Source: Pseudovibrio denitrificans JCM 12308
GTDB lineage: Bacteria; Pseudomonadota; Alphaproteobacteria; Rhizobiales; Stappiaceae
Direction of reading: 5' to 3'
Length of the DNA: 64,000 bases
Assembly (NCBI RefSeq): GCF_001310815.1
Contig: NZ_BAZK01000012.1
Location: forward strand, 62,001 to 126,000
Shown here: positions 9,725-19,733 of the stretch, piece by piece
Position numbering within the stretch: position 1 is the first letter of the stretch
Layout: each line of letters opens with the position of its first letter
The notes under the pieces: model-generated
What the model was told of the DNA's origin: nothing
The model's input: the letters and a program-made list of their open reading frames with translations, nothing else
The model's database searches: none
Translations under genes and position numbers: made by a program

Positions 9725-10048
9725 GTGTACATCGCAATGAACCGTTTCCGCGTGGTGCGGGGCAAAGAAGAAGAGTTTGAAACCGTTTGGAAAAACCGTG
9801 AGCGTCATCTGAGCTCTGTTCCTGGTTACATTGAGTTTCGGATGCTCAAGGGTGAAACCGTGGAAGACCATACGCTTTACGCCTCCCACACCCTTTGGGA
9901 TTCCTACGAGAATTTTCAGGCCTGGACAAAGTCCGAGGCCTTCGCGTCTGCTCATAAAGGCGCTGGCACCCGCATGAACTTCTATCTGGGTGGCCCACAC
10001 TTTGAAGGCTTTGAAGTCATCCTGACCGAGACCCGCGAAGTCGCTTAA
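9725..10048 (+). CDS. Haem-degrading monooxygenase, ABM/IsdG-like
   Basis: About 107 residues of the antibiotic-biosynthesis-monooxygenase fold (MNRFRVVRGKEEEFETVWKNRE, then FRMLKGE, YASHTLWDSYENFQAWTKSEAF), resembling HmoA/IsdG-type haem oxygenases. I chose the GTG start because AAGGAG lies seven bases upstream; an ATG four codons later is too far from it. The gene is divergent from hmuTUV across an iron-type operator and no hmuS is visible, so it probably supplies the cytoplasmic haem-opening step, like HmuQ/HmuD of bradyrhizobia. The haem role is inferred from family and position. Other ABM proteins act on other substrates. Confidence 0.75.
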   Translation: MYIAMNRFRVVRGKEEEFETVWKNRERHLSSVPGYIEFRMLKGETVEDHTLYASHTLWDSYENFQAWTKSEAFASAHKGAGTRMNFYLGGPHFEGFEVILTETREVA

Positions 10049-10125
10049 AGCCTTCCTGATTGGGAGCTACAACCTGCTGTAGCTTCCTTTCACCCCCTCC
10101 TAAGGATCAATTGCACTTATATATT

Positions 10126-10150
10126 TTGCGTGCAAACTATTTGCATGCAA
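10126..10150. promoter_or_regulatory. Paired palindromes upstream of a MarR gene (likely operator)
   Basis: TTGCGTGCAA (10126-10135) and the perfect palindrome TTGCATGCAA (10141-10150) sit 15 bases apart, just upstream of the MarR start. Such near-identical inverted repeats over the promoter are typical autoregulatory MarR sites. This is inferred from position and symmetry. Confidence 0.6.
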
Positions 10151-10169
10151 AGTATATGGAGTGCTGGTG

Positions 10170-10574
10170 ATGCGCCTTGATAACTGCATCTTTTATCTGC
10201 TTTCCCGAAGCGCCAGAAGCGGCGCGCGTTTCTATAAGAAACAGCTTGAAGAGCTCGGTCTTACGCCGGTTCAATCCATAGTTTTGCAAGCATTGGCAGT
10301 TCAGGACGGTTGCACCACGTCTCAGCTTGGCAAAGCGGCTGAGCTGGATAATGCCACGCTGACCGGTGTTTTGGATCGACTTTGCCCTGCCGGATATCTG
10401 GAGCGGAAAGCCAGCCCGGACGACCGGCGCACTCAGCACATTTTCCTCACTGAGCGCGGGCAGGAGATTGCCGAAGTTCTCGATAGTTTAACCGAAGAGG
10501 CAAACGCCAGGTTCCTTGCGGCGCTGAGTGATCGTGAGAGGGACGACCTCAAGGCACTGCTAACGCGGCTCTGA
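10170..10574 (+). CDS. MarR-family transcriptional regulator
   Basis: A 134-residue winged-helix regulator. The ATG at 10170 has GGAG eight bases upstream; an in-frame GTG at 10161 overlaps that ribosome-binding site and is less likely. The helix-turn-helix is CTTSQLGKAAELDNATLTGVLDRL, followed by the MarR wing ERKASPDDRRTQHIFLTERG. It is followed after 33 bases by a PaaI-type thioesterase gene, so it probably controls itself and that enzyme in response to an acyl or aromatic ligand. The ligand is not evident. Confidence 0.88.
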   Translation: MRLDNCIFYLLSRSARSGARFYKKQLEELGLTPVQSIVLQALAVQDGCTTSQLGKAAELDNATLTGVLDRLCPAGYLERKASPDDRRTQHIFLTERGQEIAEVLDSLTEEANARFLAALSDRERDDLKALLTRL

Positions 10575-10607
10575 TTTCAGAAATTTTCAATAGGACGGAT
10601 TGGAAAG

Positions 10608-11045
10608 ATGGACGTAAAAGTGATGTCAGGACTGGAGTTCCTGAAAGCCATGCAAAAAGCGGGCAATCGTCCGCCCATGGCAGAAACCATGAATGTAGAC
10701 ATTGACTGCATTGAGGACGGCCTTGTTCGCTTCAAATGCATGCCGACCAATGATCACCTGAACCCCGGTGGCACTGTGCATGGCGGTTATGCGGCGACAG
10801 CGCTGGATTCTGTGCTTTCGCTGGCCGTACAGACCAAACTCAAAGACGCTTTCAGTTTTCGCGGCACGTCAGAACTCAACGTCAAGTTCATACGTCCCAT
10901 TAAGGTAGGGCAGGTTCTTTACGCGGAAGGTCGTGTTGTCAGCATGACACGGCAGACCGGCATCTCTGCTGGCGAAATCCTCGATGAGGACGGCAAAATC
11001 TATGCTTACGCATCTGGAACTGTGATGATCAAACCAGAATCCTGA
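10608..11045 (+). CDS. PaaI-family acyl-CoA thioesterase (hotdog fold)
   Basis: A 145-residue single-hotdog protein, expected to hydrolyse acyl- or aryl-CoA thioesters in the cytoplasm. The family core is clear: LNPGGTVHGGYAATALDS (about 50-67, the HGG catalytic loop and central helix), then FRGTSELNVKFIRPIKVGQ. Length is normal. It lies 33 bases downstream of the MarR gene and the two likely form one transcript ending at the hairpin just after the stop. Substrate cannot be named from sequence. Confidence 0.85.
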   Translation: MDVKVMSGLEFLKAMQKAGNRPPMAETMNVDIDCIEDGLVRFKCMPTNDHLNPGGTVHGGYAATALDSVLSLAVQTKLKDAFSFRGTSELNVKFIRPIKVGQVLYAEGRVVSMTRQTGISAGEILDEDGKIYAYASGTVMIKPES

Positions 11046-11061
11046 TCAAACAGTTCTGGTT

Positions 11062-11091
11062 AGGAGCACATAATCGCCTCTATGTGCTCCT
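11062..11091 (+). terminator. Terminator-like hairpin after the thioesterase gene
   Basis: A perfect 11-bp stem AGGAGCACATA / TATGTGCTCCT with an eight-base loop, followed by TCCTTTG, just after the thioesterase stop. The T-tract is weak, but placement and stability fit a terminator. Confidence 0.6.
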
Positions 11092-11411
11092 TCCTTTGTG
11101 GACAAATTAGCTGGCTAAATTAATTTATTTCCGGTAGCTTCTTTTGGTGTTCCGTTGGTTGAAACTCTTCAAAACTGCCAATAAATTGGAACATATAGCT
11201 CTGTAGCTACAATTTTTTATTCGATTAAATTCGGGCTACAACAAAGCGCGCAACAATACGCCCTACCCCTAAGGAACTATATTTAACAATTGCACATAAC
11301 ATAGTTTACACGCTATACGTGCTTATGGTGTTCCTGTGATGAGAAATCCGAAGCTATTTGCCCGAATTGAGCTCTCGGAGTCGTCCTCATCCAAAAAAAA
11401 GCGCTTCTGTC
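11092..11411. other. AT-rich intergenic region before the GntR gene
   Basis: About 320 AT-rich bases with no convincing ORF. They presumably hold the GntR promoter. Poly-A and short inverted elements (for example around 11290-11330) are present, but none is clear enough to name. Confidence 0.4.
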
Positions 11412-12128
11412 ATGCTGCACACGATCTCGGACCGTTCCCTCATTTCTCGTTTTGGAATTTCTCCTTGGTCATCTTCCAGCAATCGTAAAAGTGACGCTGT
11501 CTATCATTACCTGGAAGAACAGATCATCGTTGGTGCCCTTAAGCCCGGTGAAGCAATCGCCGAGCAGCAAGTAGCAGATGCCTGTGACTGCGCACAGGGA
11601 ACTGTACGTGAAGCTATGTTGAAGCTACAGCAATCCGGCCTTGTTGTGCGCCACGATTATAAAGGCACGCGAGTTGCTGGTATCAGCCGTGCGGAAGCTG
11701 TTGAGATCGTCAAAATCCGCATGCAGTTGGAAGAGCAGGCGGGTCGGATGATCGCCTCCAACATTTCTGGCGAGACGCGGGATCGGCTCTTTGAAATTCT
11801 GGATGCCATGTGTCAGGCAGCCGATGCCAACGAGGTGTTTCTCTGCAGCGCTTATGACCGGCTGTTCCATGCCACGTTATTCAGTCAGGCAAACTTGCGG
11901 GGTCTAGAGCCAATTCTGGAACGGTGTGCGCTTCATATGCATCGTGTAACGCTCTCACATCGGGACATCCCGCTGTGCGGTACGGATATCCATGAGAAGC
12001 ACATCACAATCATTGAAACCCACTGCAACGGCACCCCGGAAGAGGCTGCCAACGCTGCTCGTGGGCATGTGAGCTTCCTATTTGATCGCTGGATGTCCGA
12101 GCACACCTTCCTTAGCCTTTCCGTTTAA
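11412..12128 (+). CDS. GntR-family regulator, FadR/FCD subfamily
   Basis: An N-terminal winged helix (SDAVYHYLEEQIIVGALKPG, then EQQVADACDCAQGTVREAMLKLQQSGLV) is followed by an all-helical FCD ligand domain with the metal-binding type residues spread through RMQLEEQAGRM, DRLFHATLF and HITIIETH. I start it at the ATG at 11412 (about 238 residues). A TTG 54 bases upstream is also in frame, and neither has a clear ribosome-binding site. The gene stands alone and converges on gyrB with a shared terminator. FCD members sense organic acids; the ligand is unknown. Confidence 0.85.
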   Translation: MLHTISDRSLISRFGISPWSSSSNRKSDAVYHYLEEQIIVGALKPGEAIAEQQVADACDCAQGTVREAMLKLQQSGLVVRHDYKGTRVAGISRAEAVEIVKIRMQLEEQAGRMIASNISGETRDRLFEILDAMCQAADANEVFLCSAYDRLFHATLFSQANLRGLEPILERCALHMHRVTLSHRDIPLCGTDIHEKHITIIETHCNGTPEEAANAARGHVSFLFDRWMSEHTFLSLSV

Positions 12129-12175
12129 GGCTCTCCATAGCAACAGAGATTTGGCGCGCTTGCCATGTGCGCATG

Positions 12176-12208
12176 AAAAAAGCCGGAGTGCAGATGCATC
12201 CGGCTTTT
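12176..12208. terminator. Bidirectional terminator between GntR gene and gyrB
   Basis: AAAAGCCGGA (12178-12187) pairs perfectly with TCCGGCTTTT (12199-12208), with A-tract and T-tract on either side. It lies between two convergent genes and can serve both. Confidence 0.85.
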
Positions 12209-12235
12209 CTGATTTCTTACGCTGTCGCGCGTTAC

Positions 12236-14713
<2,478 letters not shown>

Positions 14714-14933
14714 TCATTGAAGTTCATGTTATAATTGGTTGGGCAAATGGTTCAAGCAATCAGGGAGTTTAAGCGCTCGTAAACCAAGGGAAATATTGCA
14801 TAATCACTGTTTTTATGGGGGGATAATTTCCTTAGCGTGCATCACTGCGTTTTGCATGCACGAACTACGCCCCAAGTTTTGGGTGGAGCACCTCTGATTT
14901 TCGGAAAATTGAAGCTAGTTTCTGGTTCTTTTT

Positions 14934-15557
14934 CTAGCGCGCAATCATCAGCACTGCGATGCACAGAAGACCCAGTGCAGCCAGTCGGTTAATCAGGTAC
15001 ATGGTCCTTTCAGAGCTGAGCAGTTCTCTGAATTTTACAGCCAGAAACGAGTAGACACCGTTGATGGTGAGCAGCACAACAGACAGTACCAAGGCCAACT
15101 CAACAAAACCCAGCAGGTTCATCTCTTCAACGCTCACCAGATTTGGCATGAGCGCGAGATAGAACATGATCGCTTTTGGGTTGGAAAGGTTGAACAGCAG
15201 CCCAGCAAACAAGGAGGTTCTGGCTGATGTTTGTGGCGTTACCGAAGCTTCCCGTTCTTCGGAAGGCGTTGCATTGGCGCTCTTCCAGATGCCCCAAGCG
15301 ATGTAGGTGAGATAGGCCGCTCCGAGCCATTGCAGGACAACGAAAGCGCCAGAGAAGCTGCTTGCAATGGCAGCCAGACCCAATGCGGCCATGGAGAACC
15401 ACAGCAAATCTCCGCTCAGCAACCCGAAGCAGAACAGCATGGCTCCGCTGCTGCCAAAGCTCATGGCGCGGGCGATGATCGCAAAGACGGCGGGGCCGGG
15501 GATGACAGCAAGCGTGAAAAGCGTGCCGGCAAACAGGGCAAGGCTCGTTACATCCAT
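14934..15557 (-). CDS. LysE/RhtB-family amino acid exporter (copy 3)
   Basis: A 207-residue inner-membrane exporter with six hydrophobic helices. The family signature is the first helix FAGTLFTLAVIPGPAVFAII and the LFNLSNPKAIMFYLALMPNLV segment in the middle. It is the last of three tandem LysE-family genes between recF and gyrB, separated from copy 2 by about 90 bases. Families of this type export lysine, arginine, threonine, homoserine or leucine; sequence alone does not tell which. Confidence 0.85.
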   Translation of the reverse strand: MDVTSLALFAGTLFTLAVIPGPAVFAIIARAMSFGSSGAMLFCFGLLSGDLLWFSMAALGLAAIASSFSGAFVVLQWLGAAYLTYIAWGIWKSANATPSEEREASVTPQTSARTSLFAGLLFNLSNPKAIMFYLALMPNLVSVEEMNLLGFVELALVLSVVLLTINGVYSFLAVKFRELLSSERTMYLINRLAALGLLCIAVLMIAR

Positions 15558-15644
15558 AGAAGTGCAGCAGTTCTTTCCTGAAGACGAACATCTTCAGTAT
15601 ACGGCGCCGTGTGCTTTCGCAAGCGCCGTTCCTGAGCTGGTGCG

Positions 15645-16265
15645 TTAGCGGGTAACCATGGTTGCTGCTACGCCAACCATCACCATGCTGGACCCTCTGT
15701 TGAGGCGCTTAAATGCACGCTGTGAAGACATTAGTTTCTTTGCGGAAACAGCCAGATACGCATAGATGCCAAAGACGATGAACAGCACGCAGGCCATGGT
15801 CGCGGCGAGCTCCCAATAAGCAAGCAAGCCGATCTTATCCATGGGCACGATGTTTGGCATCAGCGCCATGTAGAAGATTACCACCTTGGGATTGGAGAGG
15901 TTCATGGACAGGCCAGCCAGCAAAACAGCCAGACGGGATGTTGCTTTTACTGCTGCATCCCCTTCTTGCGTTGGGGTGACGCCTTTAGAGTTCCACATGC
16001 CCCAAGCCACATAAAGCAGATAAGCCGCACCAAGCCATTTGAGGACAACAAACACAATGGCGTAATTGGTTGCGATGGCGGCAAGGCCCATGATCGCCAG
16101 CGTAAACCAGAAGAGGTCGCCACAGATCATGCCGACCACAAACATCGGCGTACCGCGCATGCCCTGACCGAAGATACGGGCCAACAATGCCGCGATACCG
16201 GGACCGGGGGTAATGGCTGCAGCGAACAGGGTTCCTGCAAAAAACAAAAGAACTGCCAGTTCCAT
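15645..16265 (-). CDS. LysE/RhtB-family amino acid exporter (copy 2)
   Basis: About 206 residues from the ATG at 16265, chosen because GAAGAG lies just upstream and the protein then opens MELAVLLFFAGTLF like its neighbours; an upstream in-frame ATG would overlap copy 1. Conserved LysE features: AAITPGPGIAALLAR, AAYLLYVAWGMWNSKG and LSMNLSNPKVVIFYMALMPNIV. It starts 13 bases after the stop of copy 1. The three paralogues share helix pattern and position of the SNPK motif, pointing to tandem duplication followed by divergence. Confidence 0.85.
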   Translation of the reverse strand: MELAVLLFFAGTLFAAAITPGPGIAALLARIFGQGMRGTPMFVVGMICGDLFWFTLAIMGLAAIATNYAIVFVVLKWLGAAYLLYVAWGMWNSKGVTPTQEGDAAVKATSRLAVLLAGLSMNLSNPKVVIFYMALMPNIVPMDKIGLLAYWELAATMACVLFIVFGIYAYLAVSAKKLMSSQRAFKRLNRGSSMVMVGVAATMVTR

Positions 16266-16278
16266 CTTGTTGCTCTTC

Positions 16279-16908
16279 TTATTTCGCGACGATTGCAGCA
16301 GCGGCGCCAAACATTGCAACGCTCGCGCTCTTATTCAATCTGCCGACGGCTTTTTCTGAGGTCAGGAGGCTTCGTGCCCGTACGGTCACTCCAATATAGA
16401 TCGCAAAGACCACTGACAATACGGTAAGCGTGACGAACATCAGTTCCACCAGCCCGATGGTCGTGATGGTTTCCATCGGCACCACACTTGGCATCAGCGC
16501 TGCATAGAACAGCAAACCTTTTGGATTGGAGAGCGTGATCAGCATGCCAGAGACCAGCGTTTTCGCGCTGCCCCTGTTGTTTTTCGGCATTGCTGCTTGC
16601 TCATCCATCTGTTGCGTTTTCAAGCCGCTGGCGCGCCAGAGTTTCCAGGCCAGAAAGAGTAGATAAGCAGCGCCTGCGTATTTGACCACAGTGAACGCCA
16701 GAACGTAGGTACTCGCCAACTTCGCCAGACCGAGAATTGCCAGAATAAACAGGCACATGCTGCCAATCAGCATGCCAGAGACAAACGTGAGTGTGCCTTG
16801 CAGACCAAACCCGAGCGTGCGCGACACCAGTGCGGTGATGGCAGGGCCCGGAGTGATGGCAACAACAAACAGGGTTGCCCCGAAAACAAGAAGAATTTGC
16901 AAGTCCAT
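16279..16908 (-). CDS. LysE/RhtB-family amino acid exporter (copy 1)
   Basis: About 209 residues beginning MDLQILLVFGATLF. A GTG three codons upstream is an alternative start. Family motifs are VVAITPGPAITALVSRT in the first helix, AAYLLFLAWKLWRASG and MLITLSNPKGLLFYAALMPSVV. It is the first of the three tandem exporters and lies downstream of recF on the same strand, with about 165 bases between, so it may have its own promoter. Substrate unknown. Confidence 0.85.
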   Translation of the reverse strand: MDLQILLVFGATLFVVAITPGPAITALVSRTLGFGLQGTLTFVSGMLIGSMCLFILAILGLAKLASTYVLAFTVVKYAGAAYLLFLAWKLWRASGLKTQQMDEQAAMPKNNRGSAKTLVSGMLITLSNPKGLLFYAALMPSVVPMETITTIGLVELMFVTLTVLSVVFAIYIGVTVRARSLLTSEKAVGRLNKSASVAMFGAAAAIVAK

Positions 16909-17072
16909 GGGGATCACATTGCTCTAAAACAGAAGGTTTGAAGCACTTTGTGTTTCTTGCCCGAAAAGCAGTCTCCACCTTCCGAGAACACCACTTCAGA
17001 ATAAACACAGGGAAATTGGGCTGACAAGCGAGATAAAAGGGCATTGCCTTTAAGTGAGCTCAACCAAACCCA

Positions 17073-18203
17073 TCAGCTCAGCTTAATGCCGCCGCCTTCG
17101 ACTTCAAAAATCTGCGCTGCGCTTGGCAGGTCTTTGAAGAGGTTTTGGTCGGTGCCGGTCATGAAGACCTGACCACCGAGCACTTCCAGACGCGTAAAGA
17201 GAGCTTCGCGGCGACCCGGATCAAGGTGAGCAGCAACTTCGTCCAGCAGCAGAATTGGGGTCATGCCGGAGATGGACGAGGTGAGGTCTGCGTGCGCAAG
17301 AACCAAACCGATCAGCAGGGCCTTTTGCTCGCCTGTTGAAGCTTGAGCCGCCGGCATCTGCTTTTCACTGTGAACCACATAGAGGTCTGAGCGGTGCGGG
17401 CCATCCAAAGTGCGGCCAGCGGCACGATCGCGGAAGCGGCCTTCCACCAACAGCTCGCGGTAACAGTCTTCGCGATCCGACGCGCTCATGCCAATAGTGG
17501 CTGTTTCAAAAGCGCCTTGCAGATGGATTTCCGCAGACGGGAAGGGAAGGCCGAGCTGTTTTTGGGTTTCCAGCGTTTTGGCCAGCAAGCTCACGGTTTC
17601 ACTGCGCGCCAGAGCAACGGCGGTGCCCAGTTCGGCAACCTGTGCTTCGATGGCATCGAGGAACTCAGGTGTTCCGCCTTCAGAAAGCAGGCGGTTTCGC
17701 TGGCGCAGAGCTTTTTCAAAGCTGGCGACCATTCGGCCATGAGATGGATTGAGCGAAAGCACCAAACGATCGAGAAACTTACGCCGATCAGAGGCAGAGC
17801 CCGTGAACAGGCCATCCATGGATGGGACCAGCCACAGCACGCGGAGGTATTCCAGCAGAGCTTCCGAAGAGCGAGCTTCTTCGCCATCAATGCGGACGCG
17901 GCGCCCCGGTTCACCTGCCGTCAGGCCGGTGCCGATGCGCGTTTCGCCATACTCGCCATCCAAGACGGCGCTTACTGCCCAGCCACCGGCCCCATCAGCG
18001 CGTGCGATATCGCCAAGCGTCGCGCGGCGAAGGCCGCGGCCTGCGGACAGAAAGGAGATTGCTTCGAGGATATTGGTTTTGCCTGCGCCGTTATCGCCTA
18101 CAAAAGCGATCATCCGGCTGTTCAACTCAACGCTTGCTGCGCTGTAGTTTCGAAAATCCGTTAGCGCGAGGCGAGAAAGCGCCACAGGCACTGGATCCGA
18201 CAT
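17073..18203 (-). CDS. recF: DNA replication and repair protein RecF
   Basis: An SMC-like ATPase that loads RecA at gaps with RecO and RecR. It has 376 residues. It opens with LSRLALTDFRNYSAASVEL, then Walker A FVGDNGAGKTNILEAIS (about 33-49). Signature-like STGEQKALLIGLVLAHA and Walker B PILLLDEVAAHLD lie near the C-terminus, all in normal order. It follows dnaN after about 120 bases holding a terminator and an intergenic palindrome, so it probably has separate transcription despite the conserved dnaA-dnaN-recF order. Confidence 0.96.
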   Translation of the reverse strand: MSDPVPVALSRLALTDFRNYSAASVELNSRMIAFVGDNGAGKTNILEAISFLSAGRGLRRATLGDIARADGAGGWAVSAVLDGEYGETRIGTGLTAGEPGRRVRIDGEEARSSEALLEYLRVLWLVPSMDGLFTGSASDRRKFLDRLVLSLNPSHGRMVASFEKALRQRNRLLSEGGTPEFLDAIEAQVAELGTAVALARSETVSLLAKTLETQKQLGLPFPSAEIHLQGAFETATIGMSASDREDCYRELLVEGRFRDRAAGRTLDGPHRSDLYVVHSEKQMPAAQASTGEQKALLIGLVLAHADLTSSISGMTPILLLDEVAAHLDPGRREALFTRLEVLGGQVFMTGTDQNLFKDLPSAAQIFEVEGGGIKLS

Positions 18204-18245
18204 TCAGGCTCTCTTTGGTTCAATAAACTTCGCAGGTGCTGCTCT

Positions 18246-18275
18246 CCGAAATTCGAAAGGCATTTTCGGGAACGC
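18246..18275. repeat. Intergenic palindromic repeat, copy 1
   Basis: CCGAAATTCGAAAGGCATTTTCGGGAACGC in two parts: left arm CCGAAA, right arm TTTTCGG, then the tail GAACGC shared with other copies at 30947, 43597, 48651 and 63713. It lies between recF and dnaN. Confidence 0.6.
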
Positions 18276-18280
18276 ATACC

Positions 18281-18317
18281 AAGAAAAGAAACGCCCCCGG
18301 CTGTGGCAGCCGAGGGC
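18281..18317 (-). terminator. Rho-independent terminator after dnaN
   Basis: An 11-bp stem with one mismatch (18293-18303 with 18307-18317, loop TGG) directly after the dnaN stop. On the minus strand it is followed by GTTTCTTTTCTT. Confidence 0.8.
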
Positions 18318-18324
18318 AAAAAAT

Positions 18325-19443
18325 TTATACGCGCATTGGCATTAGAACGTAGATCGCTTCGTCGCTGCCTTCATCGCGGATCAGGGTCGGAGACCCGGAG
18401 TCTGCGAGGGTGAAGAGCGCGGTGTCTGCTTCCAGCTGCGCTGCGATATCCAGCAGGTACTTGGAGTTAAAGCCGATCTCGAATTCTTCGTTGTCGTACT
18501 CAACTGCAACTTCTTCAGTCGCGGTACCGGAATCCGGGTTGGTCACGGTCAGGACGATCTTACCTTCGCTGAGCGCCATCTTCACTGCACGACCACGGTC
18601 GGATGCGATGGTGGACACGCGGTCGACAGCTTCTTTGAAGACATCACGATCAACGCGCAGTTCCTTATCGTTTCCTTTCGGAATAACGCGCTCGTAGTCT
18701 GGGAAGGTGCCGTCGATCAGCTTGGAGGTGAGGATGATGTCACCAATGGTGAAGCGGATCTTGGTCTCGGAGATCTCGACCTTGATTTCAACTTCAGGAT
18801 CGTCCAGCAGCTTCTGAATTTCGCCAACGGTTTTGCGCGGTACGATGATGCCCGGCATGCCGTCAGAACCTTCTGGCGCCTCAAGCTCAGCCTGAGCGAG
18901 GCGGTGACCATCGGTTGCAACTGCGCGGAAACGCAGACCTTCACCGATGTCCAGAGAATGCATATAGATACCGTTGAGGTAGTAACGGGTTTCTTCCGTA
19001 GAGATCGCGAACTGGGTGCTGTCGATTAACTTGCGGATGCCACCAGCAGTCATAGTGAAGCTGTGAGAGAACTCACCTGCTGTCAGATCAGGGAAGTCGG
19101 TGACTGGCAGGATCTGCAGCGCAAAGCGGGAACGGCCTGCGCGGATTTCCATGGTGCTGTCATCACCGGAAGTTTCCAGAACGACCTGGGAGCCATCTGG
19201 CAGTTTACGCACGATCTCGTAGATCATGTGTGCCGGAACGGTGGTCGCGCCAGGTGTTTCCACCATTGCTGCGATGCTTTCCACGACCTCAAGATCCAAG
19301 TCGGTTGCTTTCAGTTTCAGGTTGCCACCTTCAGCCTGCAGCATAACGTTGGAGAGGATCGGAATGGTGTTCCGCCGTTCAACCACACGGTGTACGTGGG
19401 TCAGAGACTTCAAAAGCTCGGTCCGCTCAAGTGTCACTTTCAT
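18325..19443 (-). CDS. dnaN: DNA polymerase III sliding clamp (beta subunit)
   Basis: The ring-shaped processivity clamp of replicative polymerase. It has 372 residues from the ATG at 19443 (MKVTLERTELLKSLTHVHRV), the normal length and start of the family; a longer in-frame extension upstream has no family counterpart. Three clamp domains are recognisable: NTIPILSNVMLQAEG (domain 1), SHSFTMTAGGIRKLIDSTQFA with RYYLNGIYMH (domain 2), and the C-terminal ending DEAIYVLMPMRV (domain 3, with the M-P-M/V-R end). The frame is intact. Confidence 0.97.
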   Translation of the reverse strand: MKVTLERTELLKSLTHVHRVVERRNTIPILSNVMLQAEGGNLKLKATDLDLEVVESIAAMVETPGATTVPAHMIYEIVRKLPDGSQVVLETSGDDSTMEIRAGRSRFALQILPVTDFPDLTAGEFSHSFTMTAGGIRKLIDSTQFAISTEETRYYLNGIYMHSLDIGEGLRFRAVATDGHRLAQAELEAPEGSDGMPGIIVPRKTVGEIQKLLDDPEVEIKVEISETKIRFTIGDIILTSKLIDGTFPDYERVIPKGNDKELRVDRDVFKEAVDRVSTIASDRGRAVKMALSEGKIVLTVTNPDSGTATEEVAVEYDNEEFEIGFNSKYLLDIAAQLEADTALFTLADSGSPTLIRDEGSDEAIYVLMPMRV

Positions 19444-19656
19444 GCGAAACGTCCATTCTTCTGGGCGGAGCTGCGTGCCGGTGCAGCGCACTCCGCGAAT
19501 TACTAATACAAAATGCTCAGAGCTTGCCGCATTCAATCAAACAGAATGCGTTCCAGCGCCCATGCAAACCCCGCTGTGTCTGCACTGCCCCATTACGTCG
19601 AGTTTGACCTCCTGCGGGGTCGTTCAAACTGCACGTTTAGCTCTCAAAATGCAAGA

Positions 19657-19678
19657 GGGGCGCTGCAAGCAGCGCCCC
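19657..19678 (-). terminator. Terminator after dnaA
   Basis: A perfect 9-bp stem GGGGCGCTG / CAGCGCCCC with a CAAG loop lies about 55 bases past the dnaA stop. On the minus strand it is followed by TCTTGCATTTT. Confidence 0.7.
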
Positions 19679-19733
19679 AATAATCACCAAAATCCTGCAC
19701 GGAGTCCATATACTCCTATGTAGGGAACGCTAA

